A stretch of DNA of 64,000 nt from Bradymonas sediminis (GTDB lineage: Bacteria; Myxococcota_A; Bradymonadia; Bradymonadales; Bradymonadaceae), in the NCBI RefSeq assembly GCF_003258315.1, contig NZ_CP030032.1, positions 968,001 through 1,032,000 on the forward strand, written 5' to 3'. Below are positions 45,416 to 54,476 of the stretch, piece after piece (the stretch's first letter is position 1; each line of letters opens with the position of its first letter). The translations under genes and the position numbers were made by a program. The notes below the pieces were generated by a model. It had not been told where the DNA came from, ran no database searches, and saw only the letters and a list, made by a program, of their open reading frames with translations.

Positions 45416-48205
45416 ATGAATATATCGGTTCGTTTTCTGGCACGTTTTAGAGCGCCGCTCCGTGTCGTTTTATTGCTGGTGCTCGCGATGAGCGTCGTCA
45501 ATTGCGGCAGCTGTGACGACGCGGGCAGCGGCGGTGATATCAATAATGGCGGTCCCAGGGATGTCATTGGGGACGACGTGTTGACCTCCGACACGAACGA
45601 CCTGGATGCGACGGGCTCGGACACCACGCAGGCCGACGGCGCGGGCGTGGACGGAGCGGGCGATGATGCCACGACCTGCGGCGGGTTGGTCTGCGGCGAT
45701 GAGTGCTGCGCGGCGGGTGATGAGTGCGTTCTGGACCAGTGTATGGCGCCGTGTGCGGGCACGCGATGCGGCGACTCGTTGGGGCTGTGCTGCGAGGGCG
45801 GGGATGTCTGCCTGGGCGGCGCGTGCGTGATGCCCGGCGAGGCGTGTGAGCTCACCGAGGAGTGTAACCTCGACGAAATCTGCGAGCCGACCCTGGGGCA
45901 ATGCGTGCCGCGTAGCTCGGTGAACGTCTGCGAGTTTATCCCGCCGGTGGGCGAATTCAGCCCCGAAATTGCCTGCAGTTGGCCCTCCGGGACGCTGACC
46001 GTGAACCCGGGGCGCGACCGCGTGGTCATGGCGCCGGTGGTGGCCAACCTGACCGACGACAATGGCGACGGGCTCACCAATACCGACGACACGCCGGACC
46101 TGGTGTTTTTGTCCAACGACGGCGGCTGCTGCAATAAGCCCGGTACCCTGCGCATCGTCAGCGGCCAGTGCAACCCCGACGGCTCGATGCAAGAGATCGC
46201 CTCGATCAACCACGTCCAGATGATCCACGACGGCTCGTTGGCCATCGGCGACCTCGACGGCGACGGCGTCCCCGAGATCGTCGCGATCGGATATAACGGC
46301 GCGCTGGGCAATAATAACGTGCAGAATCCCCAAGGCGTCGTGGCGCTCAAGCGGGTGACCGACGACGGCTCCGATTGGGAGGTGATGTGGCGAAATACAG
46401 AATATCCGACCTGGAATGTGCACTCGCGCGGCGGGGCGATCATCAGCCTGGCGGACCTGGACGGGGACGGAAACCCGGAGGTCGTGGTCGGCAACGTGGC
46501 GATCAACGGGCAGACCGGTGACCTTCTGTGGGATGGCAACGTGACCCCGGCGGCCGAGGGCGTCGATGACTCGATTCGTCGCGGCATCGGCAATAACGCC
46601 TTTTTGGGGCCGTCCTCGGCCGTGGGGGATGTGAACCTCGACGGCAAGCAGGAGGTCATCGCCGGCAACACGCTGTATGCCCACGACGGCACGGTGCTGT
46701 GGACCTTCGAGTACACGAGCTCGGGGTCGGGCTGCCAGGGCCCGCTGCCCTGCGACGGGTTCTCGGCCATCGCGAATTTCGACGACGACCCCGAGGGCGA
46801 GATCGTCATCATTCGCCAGGGCGAGGTCTTCATCCTTGAGCACACCGGCGAGCTGCTGTGGAAGGCGAAGGTGCCCCAGGGAAGTTGCGCCCGAAACGAG
46901 TCGGGACCGCCCACCATCGCGGATTTTGACGGCGACGGGCGCCCCGAGATCGGCACGGCCGGCGCGGATTATTACGCGGTCATGGATATGGACTGCGACC
47001 CGGCGCTCAACCCCAACGGGGTCGCCGACAATTGCGACCCGAACTTCCCGAGCGTGCTGTGGGCGAAGGCCAATAAGGATTGCTCGAGCCGCGCGACCGC
47101 GTCGAGCCTGTTTGACTTCGAGGGCGACGGCAAGGCCGAGATGGTCTACGCCGACGAGACGACCTTCCGCATCCGCGCGGGCGCCGACGGCGCGCTTCTC
47201 TTTGAGGACGCCACGCACCGCAGCAACACGCGTATCGAGATGCCGATCATCGCCGATATCGACAACGACGGAAACTCAGAGATCGTCGTGCCCTCCAACA
47301 GCATCCCGTCGATCAAGGTGTGGGCCGACGTCGACGACAACTGGGTGCGCACCCGGCGCATCTGGAATCAGCACGGTTATTCGGTCACCAACGTCACCGA
47401 AGACGGCCAGATTCCGGCGCAGCCCGAGCCCAATTGGAGCAACGACCGGCTGAATAATTATCGCCAGCAGGTTCAACCCGGCGGTCTCTTTGACGCGCCG
47501 GACCTGACGGTCGAGGAGATCGCGCTCGGCCAGGCCTGCGTCGGGGCGAGCGAGCTCGACCTGCAGATTAAGGTCGCCAATCAAGGCGCCCTGGGGCAGT
47601 CCCCGGGCGTGCCGGTGCGCGTGGCGGTGGAGCATGAGGGCAACGTGGTCGAGATCCGAACGCTTTGGACCACCCAGCGCCTCTTGCCGGGGCAATTCGA
47701 GGTCTTGACGGTCTCCTGGAGCGTCCCCGAGGGATGGTGGGAGGACGGGTTTAACCTGCTGGCCATTATCGACCCGGATGAGCAGACCAATGAGTGCAAC
47801 GAGGACAATAACGCGTTGAGCGTCGATGCCTCGACCCTGGCGACCACCCAGCCCGGGTTGGTGGTCTCCGAGGTCGATGTCGATGATTCGGCCTGCGGCC
47901 TGACGTTCGGGCTGAGCGTGAGCGTGACGCTCACCAATAACGTTGAAGATACGATTGCGGCGAATGTGCCGGTTGGGTTGGTCGCGGTGTCGGCCGACGG
48001 CAGCGTGGATTTGGGCGAGGTGCGCACCACCCAGCCGCTCGCCCCTGAGGCCAGCGAGACCCTGACGTTTGAGTGGCGCGTGCCGCCGAGTTTCACCGAG
48101 ATCGATTTCGACATCGTCGCCACGGTCGACCCCGACAGTGAGGTGATTGAGTGCTCGCTCAAAGACAGCGCCAGCGGATCGGGCTTCTGCGCGCCTCAGG
48201 GCTAG
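45416..48205 (+). CDS. Large secreted lipoprotein with FG-GAP/VCBS repeats and CARDB domains
   Basis: This 929-residue protein has a lipoprotein signal (lipobox MSVVNC). Residues about 30-90 are an acidic linker. Residues about 90-180 form a Cys-rich EGF/DSL-like segment (GLVCGDECCAAGDECVLDQC). Residues about 190-690 hold at least seven FG-GAP/VCBS-type repeats with calcium-binding DxDxDG loops (DDNGDGLTNTDD, DLDGDGVPEI, DFDGDGRPEI, DIDNDGNSEI). Residues about 700-929 hold two CARDB-type beta-sandwich domains (DLQIKVANQGALGQSPGVPV). It is likely a surface-attached adhesin-like protein. The ATG at 45416 begins the signal peptide; an ATG at 45380 would add 12 residues without an obvious ribosome site. 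Confidence 0.88.
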   Translation: MNISVRFLARFRAPLRVVLLLVLAMSVVNCGSCDDAGSGGDINNGGPRDVIGDDVLTSDTNDLDATGSDTTQADGAGVDGAGDDATTCGGLVCGDECCAAGDECVLDQCMAPCAGTRCGDSLGLCCEGGDVCLGGACVMPGEACELTEECNLDEICEPTLGQCVPRSSVNVCEFIPPVGEFSPEIACSWPSGTLTVNPGRDRVVMAPVVANLTDDNGDGLTNTDDTPDLVFLSNDGGCCNKPGTLRIVSGQCNPDGSMQEIASINHVQMIHDGSLAIGDLDGDGVPEIVAIGYNGALGNNNVQNPQGVVALKRVTDDGSDWEVMWRNTEYPTWNVHSRGGAIISLADLDGDGNPEVVVGNVAINGQTGDLLWDGNVTPAAEGVDDSIRRGIGNNAFLGPSSAVGDVNLDGKQEVIAGNTLYAHDGTVLWTFEYTSSGSGCQGPLPCDGFSAIANFDDDPEGEIVIIRQGEVFILEHTGELLWKAKVPQGSCARNESGPPTIADFDGDGRPEIGTAGADYYAVMDMDCDPALNPNGVADNCDPNFPSVLWAKANKDCSSRATASSLFDFEGDGKAEMVYADETTFRIRAGADGALLFEDATHRSNTRIEMPIIADIDNDGNSEIVVPSNSIPSIKVWADVDDNWVRTRRIWNQHGYSVTNVTEDGQIPAQPEPNWSNDRLNNYRQQVQPGGLFDAPDLTVEEIALGQACVGASELDLQIKVANQGALGQSPGVPVRVAVEHEGNVVEIRTLWTTQRLLPGQFEVLTVSWSVPEGWWEDGFNLLAIIDPDEQTNECNEDNNALSVDASTLATTQPGLVVSEVDVDDSACGLTFGLSVSVTLTNNVEDTIAANVPVGLVAVSADGSVDLGEVRTTQPLAPEASETLTFEWRVPPSFTEIDFDIVATVDPDSEVIECSLKDSASGSGFCAPQG

Positions 48206-48221
48206 TTTGGGGGTTGCAATA

Positions 48222-48282
48222 TCGCCCATTAAGGGCGACAAGACGGCCCGCTCGGATGATTTCTTACAAAAATCCGAGCGGG
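48222..48282. other. Two hairpins between the FG-GAP gene and infC
   Basis: TCGCCC/GGGCGA (48222-48238) and CCCGCTCGGA/TCCGAGCGGG (48247-48282) are both well paired. No T-run follows directly, so they may be weak terminators or belong to the infC leader. Confidence 0.4.
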
Positions 48283-48432
48283 AATTGTCAATTCGCTTTT
48301 TAGCGGCTATTTTAGTGTACACCAAAATCCGGGAGCAATCGTAGAAGCCCGGTTGAACTCGTCTGCGCTCGGCGTTAACTAATTGGCAGTGTCGCCCGCT
48401 TCAGCTCAGACCCAAGCAAAAGGTGAAGGACC

Positions 48433-48978
48433 ATCGTAAGGAGAAATAGCAGAAGTTCTAAGGGTGGCGGCAGTGATTCGTTTCGAGTCAATAACTCGAT
48501 CCGTGCCAGAGAAGTCCGCCTCATCGATCCGGATGGCGAGCAATTGGGCATTTTGAGCGTCGAGGATGCGCGCGAGAAAGCCGAAGCGCTGGACCTGGAC
48601 CTCGTGGAAGTGGCCCCCAAGGCGCAGCCGCCCGTGTGCAAAATCATGGACTACGGTAAATTCAAATACCAATTGTCCAAAAAACAGAAAAAGGCGACCG
48701 ATAACGTCTCCTTGAAGACCCTGCGGATGCGGCCCAAGACCGACACCCACGACCTCGAAACCAAGCTCAATCGCGCGGCGAAATTTCTGCAGAAAGGAAA
48801 TCAAGTCAAATTCGTGATGCAGATGCGTGGTCGCGAGCGTCAGTTCAGCAACCATTGGGTGGAGCATCTTGAGGAGATCATCGAGCAATTGCGCGAGCAG
48901 ATTGACCGCGACATCAAGGTCGTGAGCGCGCCGGAGAGTCAGGGCTGGCAGATCACGGCTGTGATCGAGCCCGCCTGA
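48433..48978 (+). CDS. infC: Translation initiation factor IF-3 with a non-canonical start codon
   Basis: The frame is IF-3 throughout: FRVNNSIRAREVRLIDPDGE, then DREKAEALDLDLVEVAPKAQ-type N-domain helix, VCKIMDYGKFKYQ linker and the C-domain TLRMRPKTDTHDLETKL with VKFVMQMRGRE. IF-3 binds the 30S subunit and checks start-codon pairing. The upstream frame is closed by TGA at 48424. Between that stop and the conserved residues there is no ATG, GTG or TTG; the only near-cognate at the expected distance is ATC at 48433, which gives 181 residues (E. coli IF-3 has 180 and uses AUU). A TTG at 48544 would remove the conserved N-terminus. AAGGA lies just upstream of the ATC. The neighbours are unusual because rpmI and rplT do not follow. 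Confidence 0.9.
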   Translation: MVRRNSRSSKGGGSDSFRVNNSIRAREVRLIDPDGEQLGILSVEDAREKAEALDLDLVEVAPKAQPPVCKIMDYGKFKYQLSKKQKKATDNVSLKTLRMRPKTDTHDLETKLNRAAKFLQKGNQVKFVMQMRGRERQFSNHWVEHLEEIIEQLREQIDRDIKVVSAPESQGWQITAVIEPA

Positions 48979-49031
48979 CCCGTCGAGCGCCGGCCTGTTT
49001 TGTCGCGCCGAGTTTGCCCGCAGTCGACACG

Positions 49032-49080
49032 AAGCCGCGAAGTGATGCCGAATATGATTCGGCGCGCTTTGCGGCTTTTT
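49032..49080 (+). terminator. Long hairpin terminator after infC
   Basis: A nested structure: outer AAGCCGC/GCGGCTT, inner GCCGAAT/ATTCGGC around ATG, followed by TTTTT and GTGTC. It is the first strong stop signal after infC. Confidence 0.8.
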
Positions 49081-49257
49081 GTGTCTTTGGGCGGCATGTA
49101 TCGGGGCGGGCCGCGCTTATGTTGACCTTGCAAATTACCGCGCCGATAACTTAGGACAGGACAGCCCCGCGCCGATTGCTTTATACTGGCCGCAGCGGGC
49201 TTTGCGTTGCCCGGCACGATTTCTCCCCAGTTGCATTACCGATGATAGGGTTTGCTT

Positions 49258-50211
49258 GTGACCACATGGCGTTCCAGAGCGAAGGTTACTGCTGGGCGCC
49301 TCTGGCGTTTTATTTGGCGCGTGGTCGCCGCATTTATGGACAACCAGGGCGTCCTGCTCGCCGGAAGTCTCGCCTATAATAGCCTCCTGTCGGTCATCCC
49401 CCTCATCTCGGTCCTGGTGATGGCCCTGTCGTATTTCGTCGAGCAAGACCTCTTGCTCGCCACGATTTCGGCGGAGCTCTTCCTGATCATGCCAAGTCAG
49501 GCCGACCAGATAACCGCCGCGATTGCCACGCTGCTGGCCAACCGTTCGGTCATCGGCGGCGTGGGCATTTTGGTGCTGCTCTTCTTTAGCTCGATTGCGT
49601 TTCGCATGTTGGAAGTCGCGATCGCTAATATCTTCCATGTGCCCGACCACGTGGAGTCGCGCAGCTTTTGGATGTCGGCGCTTATCCCCTATGTCTATAT
49701 GGTGGTGATTGGGCTGGGCATCGTGGTGCTGACCACGTTGACCGCGATTCTGGAGTCGGTCAGCAGCACCCGCTATATCTTTTTGGGCTATGACTTCTCG
49801 CTGGAGAGCCTCCCCGGCATCCTCTTATATGTCTCGGGTTTTGTGGGGATGGCCGCGCTGTTTACCTCGATCTACAAGGTCCTGCCGGTCATCAATACCA
49901 ACGTGAAGCGGGCGGTGATTGGCGGGGTGTGCGCGGCGATTTTGTGGGAGATTGTCCGGCGGATACTCTTCTGGTATTTCGCGTCCATCTCGCTGGTGAA
50001 CGTGATCTACGGGTCGCTGGCGACCGTGATCGTGGTGCTATTAAGTTTGGAGATTGGAGCGGTGATTTTGCTGCTCGGCGCGCAGCTTATTGCTGAATTG
50101 GAGCATAGCGCGGAGCATGGGTATCCCTGGTATATCGACCCGGAGAACCCGCATCCCGAGTATCAGGAACCCGAGCAACTCTCCCTGCCGACCGGCGGCG
50201 AGGCGGAGTGA
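49258..50211 (+). CDS. YihY/BrkB-family inner-membrane protein
   Basis: This 317-residue protein has the BrkB/YihY fold, about six membrane helices: AGSLAYNSLLSVIPLISVLV at the start, GVGILVLLFFSSIAFRMLEV, YVYMVVIGLGIVVLTTL, LYVSGFVGMAALFTSIYKVL, the conserved NTNVKRAVIGGVCAAILWEI and a terminal IEIGAVILLLGAQLIAEL-like helix. The family was once misannotated as RNase BN; its role is unclear, with membrane export or cell-surface functions suggested. I chose the GTG at 49258, 8 nt after AGGG. It ends tail-to-tail with the Ser/Thr kinase gene (1 bp apart). Confidence 0.88.
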   Translation: MTTWRSRAKVTAGRLWRFIWRVVAAFMDNQGVLLAGSLAYNSLLSVIPLISVLVMALSYFVEQDLLLATISAELFLIMPSQADQITAAIATLLANRSVIGGVGILVLLFFSSIAFRMLEVAIANIFHVPDHVESRSFWMSALIPYVYMVVIGLGIVVLTTLTAILESVSSTRYIFLGYDFSLESLPGILLYVSGFVGMAALFTSIYKVLPVINTNVKRAVIGGVCAAILWEIVRRILFWYFASISLVNVIYGSLATVIVVLLSLEIGAVILLLGAQLIAELEHSAEHGYPWYIDPENPHPEYQEPEQLSLPTGGEAE

Positions 50212-50212
50212 C

Positions 50213-52294
50213 TCAGGGGGCGCTGTCCGGCGAGGACGCGTCTTCGGCTGAGTCCCCAGCCGGCAGCAACTCCGCCGGCGGCAACGTCATGATGGCCTTC
50301 TCCAGGTCCGCTCGTATGCAGCCGTAGCAATCGTCGCGCTTAAACGTCCCGCAACCCCTGCGGGGCCGGTCGTCGTAATAATAGATAATTTCAAGGCCGC
50401 GGGGGTCATTGGCTGCCACGATTTTCTCGATGGCGTCGCGGTGCTCGGTGCACCCGTTGGCGAAGCGAAGCTCGATGGAGGCGCGGTTCCACGGCTCCAG
50501 CTCCGCCAGGCGCCCGTTCTGCTCGAGCGCGCTCTTGGCGCGCCGGCGCAGCGACGCCCCCTTGCCCATGCGCGCCATCTCGCTGAGCGCCGCGTTGGTT
50601 TCGGCGCGCGGCAGCGCGTTGATGAGGATGTCTGCGGCGAGCTCCTGCAGGGCGTCGTCGCCGCCGCGGAATTGGTCGAGGATGTCGTCGCGCACGCGCT
50701 TGACGCTGCCGTAGCGCGGCTCGGCGGCGATGGCCTTCTGGTACGCGGCGAGGGCCTCCTGCGGGGTCTCGTCCATGATATGCGCGCGGGCGCTCAAGAA
50801 GTGCAGGTGCGGATTGTCGCCGTGCTCGCTTATCAGCGCGTTGATCTTCTGCAGCGCGCCCTGGGCGTCGCCCATCGCCAGGGCGTTGATGAGCGCGGAT
50901 GCCTCGATTTGCTCGATATATTCGCGGCGCTCGCTGGCCAGGGCGTTCTCTTGCTCCTCCATGGATTGCGCCGAGGCATTGTCGGCGGCGCTATCGGAGA
51001 AGATGAAGACCGCGCCTAGCGGGACGCAAATAATTAGGACGAGCAGGGCGCCGAGGATGGCCTTTTTCGCCTGAGGGTTTTCTTTGACCCAGGCGCGCGC
51101 GCGGCGAAGGTGCGGTTTGAGGGGACGCGCCGCGCGGCGAAGCGCGACGCTGCTGTCGGCGACCGCGTCGCGGGTGACGCTGACCCACGTTTGGGTGTTG
51201 CCGCCCTGCTTGATGCGCGCCAACTCCGCGCGAACCTCGGCCGCCGTGGCGGGGCGGTCGTCGGGGTCTTTGGCCATCAATTGGAGCACCAGCCGGTCGA
51301 GGCTCTTAGGCAGTCGGGCCTCGGGGGCGCGTTTTCTGAGCGACGGCGCGGGCTCCGTGAGGTGCATGGCCATCAGCTTGACCGAGCTCTTGTCGATAAA
51401 GGGCAGGGTGCCGGTGAGCATCTCAAAGAGCATGACCCCGACGGTATAGAGGTCGGAGCGCGACTCAATGCCGGTCTCGCCAGAGGCTTGCTCGGGCGAC
51501 ATATACATCGGGGTGCCGTAGACCCGCCCAACCCTGGTCAGGCGGGCGTCATCTTGCTCTTCGGCCATCGGAACGCGGGCGATGCCGAAGTCCATGATTT
51601 TGACAAAATCGGGGTCGCCATCGCGCTCGACCAGCATGATGTTTTCGGGCTTGAGGTCGCGGTGGACCACGCCGAATTGATGGGCTTGCTCCAGGGCGGA
51701 GAGGATCTGGTCGATGATGTGGATGGCACGGTCTGGCGGCAGGCGGTCGACGGTGGCCAGCGTTTCGTCGAGGGTTTGGCCCTCCAGGTATTCCATGACC
51801 AGGAAGAAGCCGCGCTGCTCCATCTCGCCAAAGTCGGTCGCCACGCACACATTCGGGTGGTCGATATGCGCGGCGGCCTGGGCCTCGCGCCGAAAGCGCT
51901 CGACGGCCTCGCCGCGCCCGACGATGTCGTGGTGGAGCACCTTGATGGCGACCGTCTTTTTCATCAGGGTGTGCTCTGCGCGCCAGACCGTACCCATGCC
52001 GCCCACGCCCAGGCATTTGCCCACCCGATAGCGCTCCGAGAGCACGACGCCTTCGAGGTTCGCGCTGCCGCTGGCCAACGCCGTGGCAACGGCCGCCTGG
52101 GAGGCCCCGGCGATCTGGGCGCCGTCGATATCATTGGGCAGCGGCAGCGTGTCGCCGGAGGTGTGCTCCGGGTCGGCCAAGTCGATAGACTCGCTGGCCT
52201 GCGCCGCGTCGCGGGTCGCCTCTACCTCGTCGGGCGCCTGGGCGTCGACGCTCCCTCCCCGTGCATTTTCGATGCTAGATTCTTCGTTTGACAT
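50213..52294 (-). CDS. Membrane-anchored Ser/Thr protein kinase with TPR-like sensor part
   Basis: This 693-residue Hanks-type kinase has the catalytic domain at about 88-355: glycine loop LGVGGMGTVW, AIKVLH (Lys), HRDLKPENIML, DFGIARV and the activation-segment GTPMYMSPEQASG. An Arg/Lys-rich juxtamembrane part (about 370-410) precedes one membrane helix (AILGALLVLIICVPLGAVF). The C-terminal ~250 residues are helical, TPR-like, and end in a Cys-rich stretch RRGCGTFKRDDCYGC that could bind metal or form disulphides if exported. The N-terminal ~80 residues are acidic and disordered. Such kinases are abundant in myxobacterial relatives. No phosphatase or substrate gene is adjacent. Confidence 0.93.
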   Translation of the reverse strand: MSNEESSIENARGGSVDAQAPDEVEATRDAAQASESIDLADPEHTSGDTLPLPNDIDGAQIAGASQAAVATALASGSANLEGVVLSERYRVGKCLGVGGMGTVWRAEHTLMKKTVAIKVLHHDIVGRGEAVERFRREAQAAAHIDHPNVCVATDFGEMEQRGFFLVMEYLEGQTLDETLATVDRLPPDRAIHIIDQILSALEQAHQFGVVHRDLKPENIMLVERDGDPDFVKIMDFGIARVPMAEEQDDARLTRVGRVYGTPMYMSPEQASGETGIESRSDLYTVGVMLFEMLTGTLPFIDKSSVKLMAMHLTEPAPSLRKRAPEARLPKSLDRLVLQLMAKDPDDRPATAAEVRAELARIKQGGNTQTWVSVTRDAVADSSVALRRAARPLKPHLRRARAWVKENPQAKKAILGALLVLIICVPLGAVFIFSDSAADNASAQSMEEQENALASERREYIEQIEASALINALAMGDAQGALQKINALISEHGDNPHLHFLSARAHIMDETPQEALAAYQKAIAAEPRYGSVKRVRDDILDQFRGGDDALQELAADILINALPRAETNAALSEMARMGKGASLRRRAKSALEQNGRLAELEPWNRASIELRFANGCTEHRDAIEKIVAANDPRGLEIIYYYDDRPRRGCGTFKRDDCYGCIRADLEKAIMTLPPAELLPAGDSAEDASSPDSAP

Positions 52295-52495
52295 GTACAG
52301 CTTCTCAGTCGCATCTGGGAGCGAACGCTACGAATTTGGTGCAGGCCCGATGACCCGCGCGGACGCTCGGAGATCGTGCCTGTGAGGTCGGCGCAAACAG
52401 AGCAGTACCGGGCGCCAACTTTGCCCCGAAGTGCTATCAGAAGCAGCGCGATTATTCCACTGACGCGGCGTTCACATCCTGCGTGATGCGCGGCG

Positions 52496-52942
52496 CTAAA
52501 CGGGGTAGCGGCGCTCAATCAGGTCGGTGAAATATTGCACGGTCACGTCGTGGTCGTAGGCGATCTCGCGGGCGCAGTCGCCGATGGAGATGATGCCGCT
52601 GAGTTCCCCGTCCTCGAGCACCGGCAGGTAATGGACGCGGTGCTCGGTCATTAAATAGAGGCAGCGCGGGATGCTGAAGCGCTCGTTGATGAACACCAGA
52701 TCCGGGTTCATGATCTCGATGACGAAGCTGGTGCGCGAGGAGCGCCCCTGGAGCGCGACTTTTTTGAGGTAATCAGTCGAGGTGATGATGCCGGCGAGGG
52801 CTTGCGTGTTGTCGACCACCAGCAGCGACCCGATGGACAGGTCGACCATCTTTGAGATCGCGTCGAATACCGTCGCGCCGGGGTCGATGCTGTGGACGAA
52901 GCGCCCCTTACGATTGAGTAAATCTCCCACCATGCTATTCAT
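52496..52942 (-). CDS. Stand-alone CBS-domain protein
   Basis: This 148-residue protein is a single Bateman module of two CBS motifs: GATVFDAISKMVDLSIGSLL with DNTQALAGIITSTDYLKK, then RFSIPRCLYLMTEHRVHYLP with ELSGIISIGDCAREI. Such free-standing CBS proteins usually bind adenine nucleotides and regulate other enzymes; the second motif's GIISIGD and following YDHDVTV fit that class. It stands between the Ser/Thr kinase and the di-heme peroxidase genes, with no clear operon partner. An ATG at 52933 is an alternative start three residues in. Confidence 0.88.
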   Translation of the reverse strand: MNSMVGDLLNRKGRFVHSIDPGATVFDAISKMVDLSIGSLLVVDNTQALAGIITSTDYLKKVALQGRSSRTSFVIEIMNPDLVFINERFSIPRCLYLMTEHRVHYLPVLEDGELSGIISIGDCAREIAYDHDVTVQYFTDLIERRYPV

Positions 52943-53069
52943 GTTTTTGCCGTCCGTACGTTGAAGGCCTATGCGCTTGATTAGACGTCGGGCGCGGCCT
53001 CGCCGCGCATAATCTGAAGCCTAAATCTAAACCTAGTCACCTTGGCTCGCTCGGACATCGTTTCAGGCG

Positions 53070-54437
53070 TTAATCCTGAGGGTTTGTCGCCGCCGAGGTC
53101 GCCACGGGCGTGGCCGGGGGGTGCATCAGCTCCGGCGCAAGCGGCTCGCCGGTGAGGGATTTGAGGAACGCCACGACATCGTCTTCTTCGGCGTCGGTGA
53201 GCCCCAGCGGAATCAGCATATCTTCGCGATGCCCGATCTGAACCTGCTCGTTGAGCAGCGAGTAAAAATGCACGACCTCCTTGAGCGTCTCAAAATGGCC
53301 GCCGTGCATATAGGGCGGGGTGAGCGCGATATTGCGAAGCGTCGGGGTTTTAAATTGCCCGTGGTCCTCGGAGGTCTGGTGCAAATAATAGAGCCATTTG
53401 GACTTCTTTCCGTCGCGCGAATCGCTATAGACCCCGGCGGAGTTGAAGATATTTTGCTTGATCTGCTGCACCCCCTTATAGCGCCCCGGATTGGCCGGCT
53501 CGAGCCAGTCGCGCGGGCCTAGTCCCAGGTTGTGGAAGCTATCATCGCTAAAATTTGGGCCCACATGGCAGCGGATGCAGCCGGCCTTGCCGACAAAGAG
53601 CTTCAGCCCGCGTTGGGCCTCGGGGCTCAGGATTTCTTCGTCTGTGGTGGACTCGCCCTGCGCGTTGAGCTGGGCGACGAAGCGGTCAAAGGGCGCGTCC
53701 CCCTGGACCAGGCGCGTGACATAGGCCGCGATGGCCTTGGTGGTGTTGCTCGCGATGCGATTGACGGTGTCCTGGTCCTCGGGCTGCATCTTCTGCCAGG
53801 CGATATGGGCCGGGGCGTCCGGGGTCTCCGGGGTGGGGTGGGCGACGTCGGGGAATCGCGCGGAGTCAGACAGGTCGGGCATCGCGCCGAAGAGTGCCTC
53901 ATAGGCCTGTCGAAGCTCCGCGTCCTCGGCCATCAGATGCGCCAGTTGCGTGCGCGAAAACCCCATCTCGACCGGGCTCTCCAGTGGGCCAAACGCCTGC
54001 GCCCAGATGCTGTCGACCCGCCCGTCCCAGTCAAACCAGGGGTGATACGCGGTGTTCAGGAGACTGGGCGTGTGCCGCGGCGTCTTGCCCAGCCCGTCGC
54101 CTAGGCGCGTCGGCGCGCTGAACCCGTGGGAGGGTTGATGACACGTGGCGCAGCTGACCTCCTGATTGGCCGACAGGCGGGTGTCGAAGAAGAGAAATTG
54201 CCCCAGTTGGGCCGCGCGCGGGTCGTCGACGTAGGCGTTTGTCTCGTCGCCAGGCGGCGGCCCCAGCGGCGTCAGGCCGGCGATAAGTTGCATTTCACGC
54301 GCGCTAAATTGCGTCGACACCGACGCCGACGCGGCGTCGGTCGGCGCCTCGGCGCGTGATTTGCACCCCGATAAGAGGGCGATGCTGAGCAGCAATAGCC
54401 CGCTTATCAGGATTCTCTGAGGTGCATAGAACGGCAT
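53070..54437 (-). CDS. Di-heme cytochrome c peroxidase (MauG/CcpA family) lipoprotein
   Basis: This 455-residue protein is a periplasmic lipoprotein (lipobox LLSGC) with two covalent heme sites: CATCHQPSHGF at about 96-100 and CIRCHVGPNF at about 287-291. Other conserved elements are FDTRLSANQEVSCATC and TPTLRNIALTPPYMHGGHFETL (first part TPTLRN, the heme-region His/Met motif). Members reduce hydrogen peroxide or modify tryptophan residues in partner proteins; which reaction occurs here is unknown. A YtkA-like lipoprotein gene lies 39 bp upstream on the same strand and may be co-transcribed. Confidence 0.93.
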   Translation of the reverse strand: MPFYAPQRILISGLLLLSIALLSGCKSRAEAPTDAASASVSTQFSAREMQLIAGLTPLGPPPGDETNAYVDDPRAAQLGQFLFFDTRLSANQEVSCATCHQPSHGFSAPTRLGDGLGKTPRHTPSLLNTAYHPWFDWDGRVDSIWAQAFGPLESPVEMGFSRTQLAHLMAEDAELRQAYEALFGAMPDLSDSARFPDVAHPTPETPDAPAHIAWQKMQPEDQDTVNRIASNTTKAIAAYVTRLVQGDAPFDRFVAQLNAQGESTTDEEILSPEAQRGLKLFVGKAGCIRCHVGPNFSDDSFHNLGLGPRDWLEPANPGRYKGVQQIKQNIFNSAGVYSDSRDGKKSKWLYYLHQTSEDHGQFKTPTLRNIALTPPYMHGGHFETLKEVVHFYSLLNEQVQIGHREDMLIPLGLTDAEEDDVVAFLKSLTGEPLAPELMHPPATPVATSAATNPQD

Positions 54438-54476
54438 TTTATCGGCCTGCGCCCAACTGGGTTCGGGGCGGCTGGG

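Noticed and set aside
45361-47218. Long antisense frames (531 and 582 codons) under the FG-GAP lipoprotein gene
   Set aside because: Shadow frames of the calcium-loop repeats; no signal, no family motif.
51110-52291. 393-codon plus-strand frame opposite the Ser/Thr kinase
   Set aside because: Antisense shadow; the kinase frame has every catalytic motif.
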